64,000 bases of DNA from Nitratireductor thuwali (GCF_036621415.1 NZ_CP030941.1:3842001-3906000); one strand, 5' to 3'; shown: positions 18,078-29,237, counted from the stretch's first letter. Notes: generated by a model not told the origin, from the letters alone. Translations and numbers: made by a program.

Positions 18078-19646
18078 TCACATGAATGTGTTGAGCAGGA
18101 GGAAGGCTCCGGCGGCAATCAGCGCGGCGGCCGGCACGGTGGTCACCCAGGCGGCGACGATGGTCGTGACATGCGCCCGGCGCACCAGCTTTCGGCGGGC
18201 AACCTCCTCGCGGGACACATCACTGGCCTCGTCCTCGGTTTCGTCGTCGCTGAAGAAGGTCGTGGACAACAGGCCGCCGTCGCCGTTGGCCGCGCGTTCC
18301 TCGCGGATCCTGACGCCCTTGCGTTCCAGATAGGCGCGCCGGCGCTTGGAGCGGGCCGTGTACCATTCGCGGAAGAAGCCGACGCCGAAGATGGCGCCCA
18401 CCGCCGTGTGCGTGGAACTGATCGGCAGGCCGAGGCCGGATGCGATGATGACCGTGATCGCCGCCGACAGCGCCACGCAGAAGGCGCGCATCGGATTGAG
18501 CTTGGTGATCTGCTCGCCGACCATGCGGATGAGCTTCGGTCCGAACAGGACGAGGCCCAGCGAGATGCCGACGGCGCCGATGACCATGACCCACAGCGGA
18601 ATGGCGACCTGCGACGTGACCGCGCCGGCCTGCGCGGTGAACACGATCGCCGCGAGCGGTCCCACGGCGTTGGCCACGTCGTTGGCGCCGTGGGCGAAGG
18701 ACAGAAGCGCCGCCGAAATGACGAGCGGCAGGTTGAAGAGCTTGCGCAGCGACTGGTTTCTGTTCTCCATGCCTTCCGACTGGCGGCGCACATGGAAATG
18801 CGAGATTATCCAGACGAGGAGGAAGGCGCCGATCCCGATCGCGGCGACCATGGCGTTGTCCAGTCGGATGAGCTTCTTGAGGCCCTTCGTCGCCAGATAG
18901 GCGCTGAACGCTCCGGCCATGACGGCAATCAGCAGGGGCACCCAGCGCCGCGCCGCGCCGATCTTGTCGTCCTGGTAGATGATGGCGGTCTTGATGAAGG
19001 CCAGGAACAGCGCCGCCACGACGCCGCCCATGACCGGCGAGACGACCCAGCTGGCGGCGATCTGCGCCATCATCGGCCAGTTGACCGCCGAAAGCCCGGC
19101 GGCCGCGATGCCCGCGCCCATGACGCCGCCGACCACCGAATGGGTCGTGGAAACCGGCGCGCCGACCCATGTGGCCAGGTTGATCCACAGGGCCGAGGAT
19201 ATCAGCGCGGCCATCATGGCGTTGATGAAGATGCCGGGCGTGCTGACGGCTTCCGGCGAGATGATACCCTTGGATACCGTGCCGACCACATCGCCGCCGG
19301 CGATCAGCGCGCCGGCGCTTTCGAATATGGCGGCGATCAGCAATGCGCCGGTGAGGCTGAGGGCGCGCGCGCCGACCGCCGGACCCACATTGTTGGCGAC
19401 GTCGTTGGCCCCGATATTGAGCGCCATATAGGCGCCGATGGCCGCGGCGGCGATGATGATGAAGGCGCGGGGCTCGCCGATGACGTAGATCGAGGCGAAA
19501 ATGCCGGCAAGCGCCAGGAACAGAAGGCCGAGCCCGGGCCCCACGAGGCCGCGCGCGACGAGGGTCGTCGCTTCCTCGACATGGACCAGCTTGTCGAGGT
19601 CCTTGTCGAGCGTGCGCTTCCTGGGAGTGGTCGTCGTCTGGGTCAT
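18078..19646 (-). CDS. pit: Inorganic phosphate transporter, PiT family
   Basis: 522 aa from the ATG at 19646 (an upstream ATG at 19706 would add 20 unlikely residues). The two family signature repeats are present: MALNIGANDVANNVGPAVG near residue 80 and SFAHGANDVANAVGPLAA near residue 330. About ten membrane segments are split by a large hydrophilic loop, and SSTHTAVGAIFGVG follows. PiT proteins import phosphate as a metal-phosphate complex with protons. The acidic/basic C-terminal insert (IREERAANGDGG onward) precedes one last membrane helix. Confidence 0.93.
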   Translation of the reverse strand: MTQTTTTPRKRTLDKDLDKLVHVEEATTLVARGLVGPGLGLLFLALAGIFASIYVIGEPRAFIIIAAAAIGAYMALNIGANDVANNVGPAVGARALSLTGALLIAAIFESAGALIAGGDVVGTVSKGIISPEAVSTPGIFINAMMAALISSALWINLATWVGAPVSTTHSVVGGVMGAGIAAAGLSAVNWPMMAQIAASWVVSPVMGGVVAALFLAFIKTAIIYQDDKIGAARRWVPLLIAVMAGAFSAYLATKGLKKLIRLDNAMVAAIGIGAFLLVWIISHFHVRRQSEGMENRNQSLRKLFNLPLVISAALLSFAHGANDVANAVGPLAAIVFTAQAGAVTSQVAIPLWVMVIGAVGISLGLVLFGPKLIRMVGEQITKLNPMRAFCVALSAAITVIIASGLGLPISSTHTAVGAIFGVGFFREWYTARSKRRRAYLERKGVRIREERAANGDGGLLSTTFFSDDETEDEASDVSREEVARRKLVRRAHVTTIVAAWVTTVPAAALIAAGAFLLLNTFM

Positions 19647-19729
19647 CGCCTGGCGCTCATTTGGTGGAAACCAGGACGGCCTAGGAAATGGTGAGCCGGC
19701 GCACAAGCGCTCTGCGCCGAATCGGCCAT

Positions 19730-20221
19730 TCAGACCGCTATTTCCCGTGGATTACCCGCAAAGCCGGCAATAAGTTCCGCCAAATCGGGCTCCTGCACCA
19801 TTTCCGCTGCCTTTCGCGGCGGCAGCCAGCGGCGTTCCCGTTCCTTCATCTCCGGCCATTTCTTGAGCTCCCTGGAGACCTCTACCGGGTAGACCTCAAC
19901 CTGGCAGTGCCACTGCATCCCGCTGCTCAGCACCTTGCTGTAGTAGTAGTGGCCGAAGGCCTCCGCGCTGGCCTTGCCGTCGACGCCGGCTTCCTCGCGC
20001 GCTTCGCGAAGCGCCGATTCGGCGAGTGTTTCGCCGGCTTCGGGCCACCCCTTGGGCAGCACCCAGCGGCCGGAGCCGCGGCTGGTCACGAGCAGGACCT
20101 CGACGCCGTCAGCCGCCGGACGCCAGGGCAGGGCGGCCGCCTGCACCCGCGGCGGATTGCCGCCGAAGATGCGGCGGAGGCTCTCCGCAATGCCTATGCG
20201 TCTGATATGGCTGAACAGCAT
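19730..20221 (-). CDS. Nudix hydrolase
   Basis: 163 aa from the ATG at 20221, chosen for the upstream AGGGAGATTTTGCGG. The Nudix box is complete: GWPEAGETLAESALREAREE then AGV fits GX5EX7REUXEEXGU. WVLPKGW precedes it. Nudix enzymes cleave nucleoside diphosphate linked to X (oxidised nucleotides, diadenosine polyphosphates, inositol pyrophosphates). The frame is open to 20356, but that extension only encodes a PVQTG repeat from a 15-bp tandem repeat and lacks a ribosome site. Substrate unknown. Confidence 0.88.
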   Translation of the reverse strand: MLFSHIRRIGIAESLRRIFGGNPPRVQAAALPWRPAADGVEVLLVTSRGSGRWVLPKGWPEAGETLAESALREAREEAGVDGKASAEAFGHYYYSKVLSSGMQWHCQVEVYPVEVSRELKKWPEMKERERRWLPPRKAAEMVQEPDLAELIAGFAGNPREIAV

Positions 20222-20275
20222 CCGCAAAATCTCCCTGGAATTGCCTGCATGGCCCGGCCCGCCTGGAGCCAGGCC

Positions 20276-20343
20276 GACCGGCCCCGTCTGGACCGGCCCC
20301 GTCTGGACCGGCCCAGTCTGGACCGGCGCAGTCTGGACCGGCA
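20276..20343. repeat. 15-bp tandem repeat, about 4.5 copies
   Basis: Units GACCGGCCCCGTCTG (20276, 20291), GACCGGCCCAGTCTG (20306), GACCGGCGCAGTCTG (20321) and a partial GACCGGCA (20336). It lies just upstream of the Nudix start, in frame with it. In that frame it would encode QTGPV repeats. Confidence 0.92.
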
Positions 20344-20418
20344 TTGATGCGAACATATGTCGCCGGGGGAAATAGGCAAATAAACGGGCGCGCCAGCCGC
20401 GACCTCTAGGTTCTGACC

Positions 20419-20916
20419 CTAGCCGACTTCGCCTTCCGCTATGGGCTTCTGATAGGAAAAGCCCATGTCCCAGGGAAAGTAGATCCAGGTGTCCTGCGAG
20501 ACCTCCGTGACGAACGTATCGACCAGCGGACGGCCCTTGGGCTTGGCGTAGATCGTTGCAAAATGGGCTTTCGGCATCATCGCGCGCACGATTGCCGCGG
20601 TCTTGCCCGTATCGGTCAGGTCGTCGACGATCAGGACGTCCTTGCCGTCGTCTTGCAGCAGCGACGGCGCGACCTCCTTGATGATCTTCAGCTCCCCCTG
20701 CTCGGCGTAGTCATGATAGGAGGCCACGCACACCGTCTCGATCAGCCTTATACCCAGTTCGCGGGCGATGACCGCCGCCGGAACCAGCCCGCCGCGGGTG
20801 ATGCAGACGATGGACTTCCACTTGCCGTTCACCCCGGCCAGGCGCCAGGCGAGCGCCCGTGCGTCCCGGTGGAACTGGTCCCACGAGACCGGAAAGGCTT
20901 TGTCTGGATGATCCAT
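20419..20916 (-). CDS. gpt: Xanthine phosphoribosyltransferase
   Basis: 165 aa from the ATG at 20916 (TTGGAG 8 nt upstream; a GTG nine bases earlier is less likely). It follows the E. coli Gpt layout closely: [38 protein letters not shown], the PRPP-binding [27 protein letters not shown] and [11 protein letters not shown]. The enzyme salvages xanthine and guanine to XMP and GMP with PRPP, at the cytoplasmic face. It is the purine-salvage partner of the adenine deaminase further along the window. Confidence 0.93.
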   Translation of the reverse strand: MDHPDKAFPVSWDQFHRDARALAWRLAGVNGKWKSIVCITRGGLVPAAVIARELGIRLIETVCVASYHDYAEQGELKIIKEVAPSLLQDDGKDVLIVDDLTDTGKTAAIVRAMMPKAHFATIYAKPKGRPLVDTFVTEVSQDTWIYFPWDMGFSYQKPIAEGEVG

Positions 20917-21017
20917 GTCGCGCACTCCAAGGCGGCGCCCGGAATGGCGCTCGGAATGCGCGGGGAATTAGCCGGAAAGGGGCGGCGAAAGCAAGTCCTG
21001 CCGGCAGATGGCACAGC

Positions 21018-21860
21018 CTATCGCGACATGAGCGTGGGTACCGTCATGGTCTGCAGCATCGAGCGCGTCACGCCGCCGAACACGAATTCGGAAACGCGCG
21101 AGCGTCCGAAGGCGCCCATGACGAGGAGGTCGCAGCCCGAATCGGCCAGCCGGTTGGAGATGACGTCGCCTTGGGAAAGGCCGTCCGATTGCTCGGCGCG
21201 CAGCGTCACGTCTATTCCGTGCTTTGCCAGCGCCTCGACGATGGCTGCGCCGGCAACGCCGGCATCCTGGCTCATCGTATCCCTGGCGTCGACGGTCAGC
21301 ACTTCGGCCGTCCCGGCCTCCCTCAGCAGCGGCAGCGCGTCGAATGCGGCGCGCGCGGCCTCCTTGCTGCCGTTCCAGGCCACGAGCGGCTTTTTGAACG
21401 GCTCCCGCCGGCCCTGGTAGGTATAGGGCACCAGCAGGACCGGGCGCCCCGTCTCGAAGATCAGCGCCTCGACGTCGGCGGCCATGCGCGCTTCCGCATC
21501 GGGGTCGTTCTGCTGGGCGATGGCGATGTCGGCCGTGCGGGCGCTCTCGATGCCCGAGATGGCGGAATCGCCCGACACGTTCTCATAGCCGCGCCACTCG
21601 TAGCGGACGTCCTCGGCGGCGCATTTGCGCTCGAAAACGGCCTTCAACTCGCCGTTGCGCCGTTCGGCCTCGGCGCTTAACTCCGTCGAGAAGTCGACCG
21701 CCGGGCCGCCCATCGGCGTCGCCATCGCGATCGGCAGCGATTCGGCATGCAGACCTATGAGATGAGCCTGGTTTCGCGCCGCGAAGGGCAATGCGAAGTC
21801 GAGGACGCGCGGCAGATCGGCCTCGCTCTGAAGAATGGCGACAATCGTTTTATAGGACAT
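21018..21860 (-). CDS. Universal stress protein with two UspA domains
   Basis: 280 aa, a tandem arrangement of two ~140-residue Usp domains. The N-terminal one (KTIVAILQSEADLPRVLDFA) has a degenerate nucleotide motif. The C-terminal one (PLVAWNGSKEAARAAFDALP) keeps the ATP-binding pattern G-2X-G-9X-G-(S/T): VMGAFGRSRVSEFVFGGVTR. Such proteins are induced under starvation and oxidative stress; their biochemical role is often unknown. It lies between gpt and the CinA-type gene on the same strand. Confidence 0.9.
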   Translation of the reverse strand: MSYKTIVAILQSEADLPRVLDFALPFAARNQAHLIGLHAESLPIAMATPMGGPAVDFSTELSAEAERRNGELKAVFERKCAAEDVRYEWRGYENVSGDSAISGIESARTADIAIAQQNDPDAEARMAADVEALIFETGRPVLLVPYTYQGRREPFKKPLVAWNGSKEAARAAFDALPLLREAGTAEVLTVDARDTMSQDAGVAGAAIVEALAKHGIDVTLRAEQSDGLSQGDVISNRLADSGCDLLVMGAFGRSRVSEFVFGGVTRSMLQTMTVPTLMSR

Positions 21861-21954
21861 GGGAACCTCCGGTCAGAGCCAATGGACGCAATCTTGCCGC
21901 TCCAGCGGGCGGCTTGCATTGGCCTATGTCAAACGTCCGGAGGCCCGATCCGTT

Positions 21955-22683
21955 TCAAAGACTTTCCAGCATGGCCTCGACCGCGCCCGCCGCTTGCCGG
22001 AGCGCTTCCTCCGATCGCGCCCGCACGACCACCTCGGTCCAGAACTTGCCGTCGAGATATTTGGGATAGGAGCCGATGATGGTTTCGGGATGGGCCTTCT
22101 GGATCTCGCCCAGCGGGCCGCCGATGGCTCCTTCGGGATGGGGCGAGGCAATGGCGACGGAAAGAAGCTTTGTCCCCGTCCGCAGCGTCGGCACGACATT
22201 GTCCAGCATCGACTGGAAGATGGAGGGCACCCCGGCCATCACATACACATTGCCGATCTTGAAGCCGGGCGCGACGGAGATGGGATTGACGATATGGGTG
22301 GCGCCGCGCGGCATCCGCGCCATGCGCCGCCTTGCGTCGGTATATTCGATGCCGCGCCTGGCGAAATGCTCGCCCAGCATCCGGTCCGCCTCCGCATCGT
22401 GCTCGCAAGGCAGGCCGAAGGCACGCGATATGGCGTCCGCCGTTATGTCGTCATGGGTGGGGCCGATGCCGCCGGTGGTGAAGACGTAGTCGAAGCGGCT
22501 GCGCAGCGCATTCACCGCCTCGACGATGGCGTCCTCGTCGTCGGCGACAATCCGCACCTCCTTGAGGTCGATTCCGACCGCGGTCAGCATGTCCGCCAGA
22601 TGGCCGATATTGCGGTCCTTCGTGCGGCCCGAGAGGATTTCGTCGCCGATCACGACCATTCCCGCTGTAACGATTGCGCTCAT
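21955..22683 (-). CDS. CinA N-terminal-type molybdopterin-binding family protein
   Basis: 242 aa. It has the MoCF-biosynthesis fold: GMVVIGDEILSGRTKDRN, then VFTTGGIGPTHDDITADAI, the hallmark of the N-terminal (COG1058) half of CinA. MAGVPSIFQSMLDNV follows. The C-terminal nicotinamide-deamidase domain of full CinA is absent, as is common for alphaproteobacterial short forms. The COG1058 domain acts as a pyrophosphatase on ADP-ribose/NAD-type compounds in studied members. Biological role here is uncertain. Confidence 0.85.
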   Translation of the reverse strand: MSAIVTAGMVVIGDEILSGRTKDRNIGHLADMLTAVGIDLKEVRIVADDEDAIVEAVNALRSRFDYVFTTGGIGPTHDDITADAISRAFGLPCEHDAEADRMLGEHFARRGIEYTDARRRMARMPRGATHIVNPISVAPGFKIGNVYVMAGVPSIFQSMLDNVVPTLRTGTKLLSVAIASPHPEGAIGGPLGEIQKAHPETIIGSYPKYLDGKFWTEVVVRARSEEALRQAAGAVEAMLESL

Positions 22684-22860
22684 TCCGCATTGTTCCCGTT
22701 GGCCACCGTCCAATAGCTCGCGCCACCGCCGGCGGCAATGGTGGCCATGGTGTGAACGGTGTGTCTGCAACCGGGCGCATTCCCCGGCCCGCCAAAGCAC
22801 CTAGATTCGGACCGACACCGCCGGGGAGCCCGGCCGGTATCTTCAAAGGAGACGGAAAGC

Positions 22861-23460
22861 ATGGCGAAGATTCTCGTACTTTACTATTCGAGCTGGGGGC
22901 ACATGGAAGCGATGGCGAAAGCCGCGGCCGAGGGCGCTCGCGCCGCCGGTGCCGACGTCACCATCAAGCGGGTGCCCGAACTGGTTCCCGAGGAAGTCGC
23001 AAAGAGCGCGCATTACAAGCTCGACCAGGAAGCCGAGATCGCCGACCCGATGGAACTGCCCGACTATGACGGCTTCATCTTCGGCGTGCCCACCCGCTAC
23101 GGCCTGATGTCGTCGCAGATGAAGAACTTCCTCGACCAGACGGGATCGCTGTGGGCCGAGGGCAAGCTCATCAACAAGACGGCGACGGTGATGTCGTCCA
23201 CCGCCACCCAGCACGGCGGCGCAGAAATGACGATCGTGACGACGCAGGTCCCGCTGCAGCATCACGGCATGATCATCGTGCCGCTTTCCTACGGCTATCA
23301 GGGCCAGTCGGGCAACGACACGGTGCGCGGCGGCTCGCCCTACGGCATGACCACCTCGACCAATAGCGACGGATCGCGCATGCCCTCCGAGCAGGAGCTC
23401 GAAGGCGCGAAATATCAGGGCAGGCGGCTTGCCGAGATCACGGCCAAGATCGCCGGATAG
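22861..23460 (+). CDS. wrbA: NAD(P)H:quinone oxidoreductase, WrbA type
   Basis: 199 aa with AAAGGAGACGGAAAGC before the ATG. The flavodoxin-like fold is clear: [16 protein letters not shown] (FMN phosphate loop), [33 protein letters not shown] and [11 protein letters not shown]. The length and motifs match WrbA. It reduces quinones by two electrons with FMN, protecting against redox cycling. Divergent from the CinA-type gene. Confidence 0.95.
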   Translation: MAKILVLYYSSWGHMEAMAKAAAEGARAAGADVTIKRVPELVPEEVAKSAHYKLDQEAEIADPMELPDYDGFIFGVPTRYGLMSSQMKNFLDQTGSLWAEGKLINKTATVMSSTATQHGGAEMTIVTTQVPLQHHGMIIVPLSYGYQGQSGNDTVRGGSPYGMTTSTNSDGSRMPSEQELEGAKYQGRRLAEITAKIAG

Positions 23461-23565
23461 AGCGCCATGCGTCCGTTCGGACGCATAAGGGGCGCTCCAT
23501 CTTCTTGTTTTCCGCATTTATGCGGACGTCAGGTGGTTCCACCTGACTGAAAAATGCTGTAGCCG
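23461..23565. repeat. Dispersed palindromic repeat, copy B (GAGCGCC family)
   Basis: It begins GAGCGCCATGCGTCCGTTCG, then ATAAGGGGCGCTCC, TTGTTTTCCGCATTTATGCG and ends AAAATGCTGTAGCC. The same order occurs inverted at 44960-45067 and degenerate at 4196-4290. It directly follows wrbA. Confidence 0.75.
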
Positions 23566-23576
23566 GCAGGAGGCGA

Positions 23577-23600
23577 ACGGGCGGCCGAGGGGCCGCCCGT
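23577..23600 (+). terminator. Terminator-like hairpin downstream of wrbA
   Basis: A perfect 10-bp stem ACGGGCGGCC/GGCCGCCCGT around GAGG, followed by CTTCCGTC. There is no real T-tract, so termination is only plausible. Confidence 0.4.
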
Positions 23601-23711
23601 CTTCCGTCCCCCGTCGTCAGGCGGGCCCGCAACCCCAGCCGGCAGGCGGGGCAGGCCGATCTGCAGAATGCCGGTTGACCTTTTCGCGCAAAGCCCTGAA
23701 AAGCAACGGGC

Positions 23712-23797
23712 GCGGACGTGGCGGAACTGGTAGACGCAAGGGACTTAAAATCCCTCGGGCAACGCCCGTGCGGGTTCGATCCCCGCCGTCCGCACCA
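23712..23797 (+). tRNA. tRNA-Leu (anticodon UAA)
   Basis: 86 nt including an encoded CCA. The acceptor stem GCGGACG/CGTCCGC is perfect. The anticodon arm AGGGA-CTTAAAA-TCCCT gives anticodon TAA. A long variable arm (CGGGCAACGCCCG) and the TTCGATCC T-loop identify a class II tRNA-Leu. Confidence 0.97.
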
Positions 23798-23865
23798 CTT
23801 TCAGAGCGCCGTGCATCCCTTCGCGCTGCAAGGGCGCTCCGGCACTTTGGATGGACGCCGCGCCC

Positions 23866-25683
<1,818 letters not shown>

Positions 25684-25689
25684 GTGAAG

Positions 25690-25838
25690 CCTAAGAGTCC
25701 GGTTTAAAAGTCGTTCTGGCGTGGCGAAAATGGTGATTTTTGAGCACCGGAGCGGAGCGTACATTGGTACGTGAGCACCGGAGCGCAGGAAAACGCCATT
25801 TGCAGCCCGTCAGACCGGCTTTTAAATCGGGCTCTGAC
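25690..25838. repeat. Intergenic inverted repeat with GAGCACCGGAGCG direct copies
   Basis: The outer arms AGTCCGGTTTAAAAG and its rough complement (CTTTTAAATCGGGCT near 25821) enclose two copies of GAGCACCGGAGCG separated by GTACATTGGTAC, itself nearly palindromic. It lies between recQ and the SDR gene. The pattern is typical of repeated intergenic elements in this bacterial group. Confidence 0.65.
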
Positions 25839-25905
25839 GGGAGAATCGAAGATACCCCCGTCATAACAGCTTCGCGCCGCCTATGCAGCGCATCGGCAGC
25901 AAGGT

Positions 25906-26646
25906 TCAGGCGTTTGCCCCGCCGTCCACGGCCAGCATGGCGCCGCTGATGAAGCGGCCGCCGTCGCCGGCCAGATGCGCGACCGTGGCGGCGATGTCCT
26001 CCGGACGGCCGAAACGCCCGAGCGGGGTGCGGCTGCGCTGATAATCCGCCATCTCGCCATTGGCGGGGTTCATGTCGGTGTCCGTGGAGCCGGGATCGAC
26101 GACGTTGACCGTTATGCCGCGCCCGCCCACGTCCAGCGCCAGTCCCTTGGTGAAGCCGATCAGGGCGGATTTGCTCGCTGCATAGAGCGTCATGCCGGGG
26201 AACTGGGGCCGCTGGGCAAGGCTCGAGCCGATCGAGATGATCCGCCCGCCCTCGCTCATGTGGCGCAGGGCCGCCTGCGAGGCGACGAAGACGCCGCGCA
26301 CATGAATGCCGAGCGTGCGGTCGATCTCTTCCACCGTCACCTCTTCCATCGGGCCGTTGGGAAAGATGCCCGCATTGTTGACGAGGATGTCGAGCCGCCC
26401 AAGCCGTTCGGCGGCCAGATCCACGGCGCCTCTCACGGCCTCCGCGTCGGCGCTGTCGGCCTGGATCGCCGTGGCTTTGCGGCCAAGGGCCTCTATCTCG
26501 CCGGCCACTTGCGCGGCCTTCTGCGCATTGGCGGCGTAGGTGATGGCGACATCGGCGCCGCGCGCGGCCAGCGTGCGGGCGATCGCCGCGCCTATTCCCC
26601 GGCTGCCGCCCGTGACGAGCGCTGCTTTTCCAACGAGATCCTGCAT
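25906..26646 (-). CDS. Short-chain dehydrogenase/reductase (SDR)
   Basis: 246 aa with AAGGAGAAAGCC before the ATG. Classical SDR motifs: TGGSRGIGAAIA (NAD(P)-binding), ILVNNAG, the catalytic Ser in SIGSSLAQ and YAASK (Tyr/Lys). GRFGRPEDIAATVAHLAGD is the usual C-terminal pattern of FabG-like enzymes. It is divergent from a TetR-type gene with a shared operator, so the regulator very likely controls it. Substrate unknown; xenobiotic or aldehyde handling is a guess. Confidence 0.92.
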   Translation of the reverse strand: MQDLVGKAALVTGGSRGIGAAIARTLAARGADVAITYAANAQKAAQVAGEIEALGRKATAIQADSADAEAVRGAVDLAAERLGRLDILVNNAGIFPNGPMEEVTVEEIDRTLGIHVRGVFVASQAALRHMSEGGRIISIGSSLAQRPQFPGMTLYAASKSALIGFTKGLALDVGGRGITVNVVDPGSTDTDMNPANGEMADYQRSRTPLGRFGRPEDIAATVAHLAGDGGRFISGAMLAVDGGANA

Positions 26647-26661
26647 GGCTTTCTCCTTTTA

Positions 26662-26732
26662 TGTACCGTTCGGTACAAATGGCTATTCCCCTTGCCGGAC
26701 CGCGTCAAGAGCTTTATTTACTCTTCGGTATA
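26662..26732. promoter_or_regulatory. Putative TetR-family operators in the SDR/TetR divergent promoter
   Basis: TGTACCGTTCGGTACA (26662-26677) has 7-bp perfect arms. A second site TTTACTCTTCGGTATA (26717-26732) agrees at 12 of 16 positions and lies close to the tetR-type start. The first lies 16 nt before the SDR start. Placement suggests repression of both genes by the TetR-type product. Confidence 0.75.
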
Positions 26733-26745
26733 AAAGGATGTGGAA

Positions 26746-27357
26746 ATGGTGGAAAGAGGCAGGCCGAGGGCCTTCGACAGGGATGAAGCGCTGCATCGCG
26801 CCATGCGGCTTTTCTGGACGCGAGGCTATGACGGCACGTCCGTGAGCGATCTGGCCGAGGCGATGGGCATCAACAAGCCCAGCCTCTACGCGGCGTTTCA
26901 GTGCAAGGAGAAGCTGTTCTACGACGCCGTCGCGCTTTACGAGCGGGAAGAGGGCGGCAAGTTCCTGGAGGCGCTGCAGGCCGGCCCGACCGCGCGCGAG
27001 GCGGTGGGCGAGGCGCTGCGGACCAATGCCCGCATCTTCACCGACCAGCAGAAGCCGGGTGGCTGCATGATTGTCGTCTCGGCGTTGGCCACCGGCCCCG
27101 ACCATGATGCGGTAAGCGGCTTCCTGGCCCGTAACAGGCGCGAGGCAGAGGCCGCGTATCGTGCGCGCATCGAGCGCGGCATGGCCGAGGGCGACGTGCC
27201 GCCGCAGGTCGATGCCGCAAGAGTCGCCGCCTTCTACACTGCCGTCCAGAACGGCATGTCGATCCAGGCCCGCGACGGCGTCAGCGAGCAGAGCCTGCTG
27301 GAAATCGTCGATAGCGCGATGGCCGCCTGGGATCACGTCATTATCCGTAGACCCTGA
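26746..27357 (+). CDS. TetR/AcrR family transcriptional regulator
   Basis: 203 aa from the ATG at 26746 (AAAGGA seven bases upstream; a GTG at 26740 is possible). The N-terminal HTH is typical: GRPRAFDRDEALHRAMRLFW, then GYDGTSVSDLAEAMG and INKPSLYAAFQCKEKLF. The C-terminal ligand domain has KPGGCMIVVSALATG, as in the TetR_C_16-like subgroup. It probably represses itself and the divergent SDR gene through the palindromes between them. The inducer is unknown. Confidence 0.93.
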   Translation: MVERGRPRAFDRDEALHRAMRLFWTRGYDGTSVSDLAEAMGINKPSLYAAFQCKEKLFYDAVALYEREEGGKFLEALQAGPTAREAVGEALRTNARIFTDQQKPGGCMIVVSALATGPDHDAVSGFLARNRREAEAAYRARIERGMAEGDVPPQVDAARVAAFYTAVQNGMSIQARDGVSEQSLLEIVDSAMAAWDHVIIRRP

Positions 27358-27425
27358 AACTGGATAGGTTCTGGATTTGCCTGCGGGGGACTGGCAGAGT
27401 GCATCTCCATAAAGGGAGAAGCTCG

Positions 27426-29237
27426 ATGCCGAAATCAGCCATGTTCAAGAAGCCGCAGCCATGGACGGAGGTTGCGCCGCAGCTTGTGGATGTGGCGATG
27501 GGCCGGCGGCCCGCCGACCTGGTGGTGCGCAACGGCCGCTGGGTGAACGTGCATTCGGGCGAGGTGCTGCCGGGCACCGACGTCGCCATTGCGGCCGGCC
27601 GCTTCGCCTATTGCGGCCCTGACGCCAGCCACGCCATCGGCGAGAAGACCAAGGTCGTCGACGCCACCGGCCGCTATCTCGTGCCCGGCCTGTGCGATGC
27701 GCACATGCACGTGGAAAGCGGCATGGTGACGGTCACCGAGTTCTGCCGCGCCGTCATCCCGCACGGCACCACGTCGATGTTCATCGACCCGCACGAGATC
27801 GCCAATGTGCTGGGGCTGCCGGGCGTCCGGCTGATGCATGACGAGGCGCTGGCGCAGGCGATCAACGTGTTCGTGCAGATGCCCTCCTGCGTGCCGTCGG
27901 CGCCGGGGCTCGAAAATGCCGGCGCCACGCTCGATGCCGACGATGTGGCCGAGGCGATGGGCTGGGAGAACATCGTGGGCCTGGGCGAGGTGATGAACTT
28001 TCCCGGCGTGGCGGCAAACGACCCGGCCATGACCGGCGAGATCGCCGCCACGGTGCGGGCCGGCAAGACGGTCGGCGGGCATTTTGCCTCGCCGAACCTT
28101 GGCCGCGCCTTCCACGGCTATGTGGCCGGGGGGCCGGAGGACGACCACGAAGGCACCCGCATGGAGGACGCCATCGCCCGCGTGCGGCAGGGCATGAAGG
28201 CCATGCTTCGCCTCGGCTCGGCCTGGTACGACGTCGCCAGCCAGATCAAGGCGGTGACCGAGGCCGGCATCGACCCGCGCAATTTCATCCTGTGCACCGA
28301 CGACAGCCATTCGGGAACATTGGTCAACGAGGGCCATATGGACAGGGTGGTGCGCCACGCAATCGCGCAGGGCCTGCCGCCGGTCACGGCGATCCAGATG
28401 GCGACCCTCAATACAGCCCAGCATTTCAAGATGGAGCGCGAACTGGGGTCCATCGCGCCGGGGCGCCTGGCCGATTTCCTGATCGTCTCCGACCTGGCCG
28501 AACTCGTGATCGACGAGGTCTATGGCCGCGGCGTGCGGTTGGCCAAGGGCGGCAAGCTGGAGGCCGACATTCCCGCCTACGACTATCCGGCCAAGGTCAA
28601 GAAGACCGTCAAGCTGGGCAAGCGCCTGGCCGCGCGCGACTTCGACATACCGGCGCCCTACGGCGTCCGCAGCGTGCGCGCCCGGGTGATCGGCGTGATC
28701 GAGAATCAGGCGCCGACGCGCGCGCTCACCGCCGATCTGGGCGTGGCCAAGGGAACCGTGTCCATGGACCGCCGCAACGACATCTGCCAGATCGCGCTGG
28801 TCGAGCGGCACCGGGGCACCGGGTCGGTGACCAACGGCTTCGTCTCAGGCTTCGGCTACACGCAGGACTGCGCCATGGCCTCGACCGTGGCCCATGATTC
28901 CCACCACATGATCGTCGTCGGCACCAACAAGGCGGATATGGCCGCCGCGGCCAACCGGCTCGGCGCGGTGGGCGGCGGCGTCGTGATGTTCTCGAAGGGC
29001 AGGGAACTGGCCATGGTGGAGTTGCCGATCGCCGGGCTGATGTCCGACGAACGCGCCGAAATCGTCGCCGCGAAAGCCGCCAGGCTCGCCGCCGCCATGC
29101 GCGACATGGGCTGCTCTCTCAACAACGCCTATATGCAGCATTCGCTTCTGGCGCTCGTCGTCATCCCGGAACTGCGCATATCGGACGCCGGCCTCATCGA
29201 CGTGACCACCTTTTCCAAGGTCGATCTGTTCGTGTAG
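27426..29237 (+). CDS. ade: Adenine deaminase
   Basis: 603 aa with AAAGGGAGAAGCTCG before the ATG. It is an amidohydrolase of the adenine deaminase (AdeC, COG1001) type: VVDATGRYLVPGLCDAHMHV (metal ligands), HGTTSMFIDPHEIANVLG, GLGEVMNFPGV, LCTDDSHSGTLVNEGHMD, and the second domain FVSGFGYTQDCAMASTVAHD. The length fits. It converts adenine to hypoxanthine and ammonia for purine salvage, complementing gpt in this window. Confidence 0.93.
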   Translation: MPKSAMFKKPQPWTEVAPQLVDVAMGRRPADLVVRNGRWVNVHSGEVLPGTDVAIAAGRFAYCGPDASHAIGEKTKVVDATGRYLVPGLCDAHMHVESGMVTVTEFCRAVIPHGTTSMFIDPHEIANVLGLPGVRLMHDEALAQAINVFVQMPSCVPSAPGLENAGATLDADDVAEAMGWENIVGLGEVMNFPGVAANDPAMTGEIAATVRAGKTVGGHFASPNLGRAFHGYVAGGPEDDHEGTRMEDAIARVRQGMKAMLRLGSAWYDVASQIKAVTEAGIDPRNFILCTDDSHSGTLVNEGHMDRVVRHAIAQGLPPVTAIQMATLNTAQHFKMERELGSIAPGRLADFLIVSDLAELVIDEVYGRGVRLAKGGKLEADIPAYDYPAKVKKTVKLGKRLAARDFDIPAPYGVRSVRARVIGVIENQAPTRALTADLGVAKGTVSMDRRNDICQIALVERHRGTGSVTNGFVSGFGYTQDCAMASTVAHDSHHMIVVGTNKADMAAAANRLGAVGGGVVMFSKGRELAMVELPIAGLMSDERAEIVAAKAARLAAAMRDMGCSLNNAYMQHSLLALVVIPELRISDAGLIDVTTFSKVDLFV

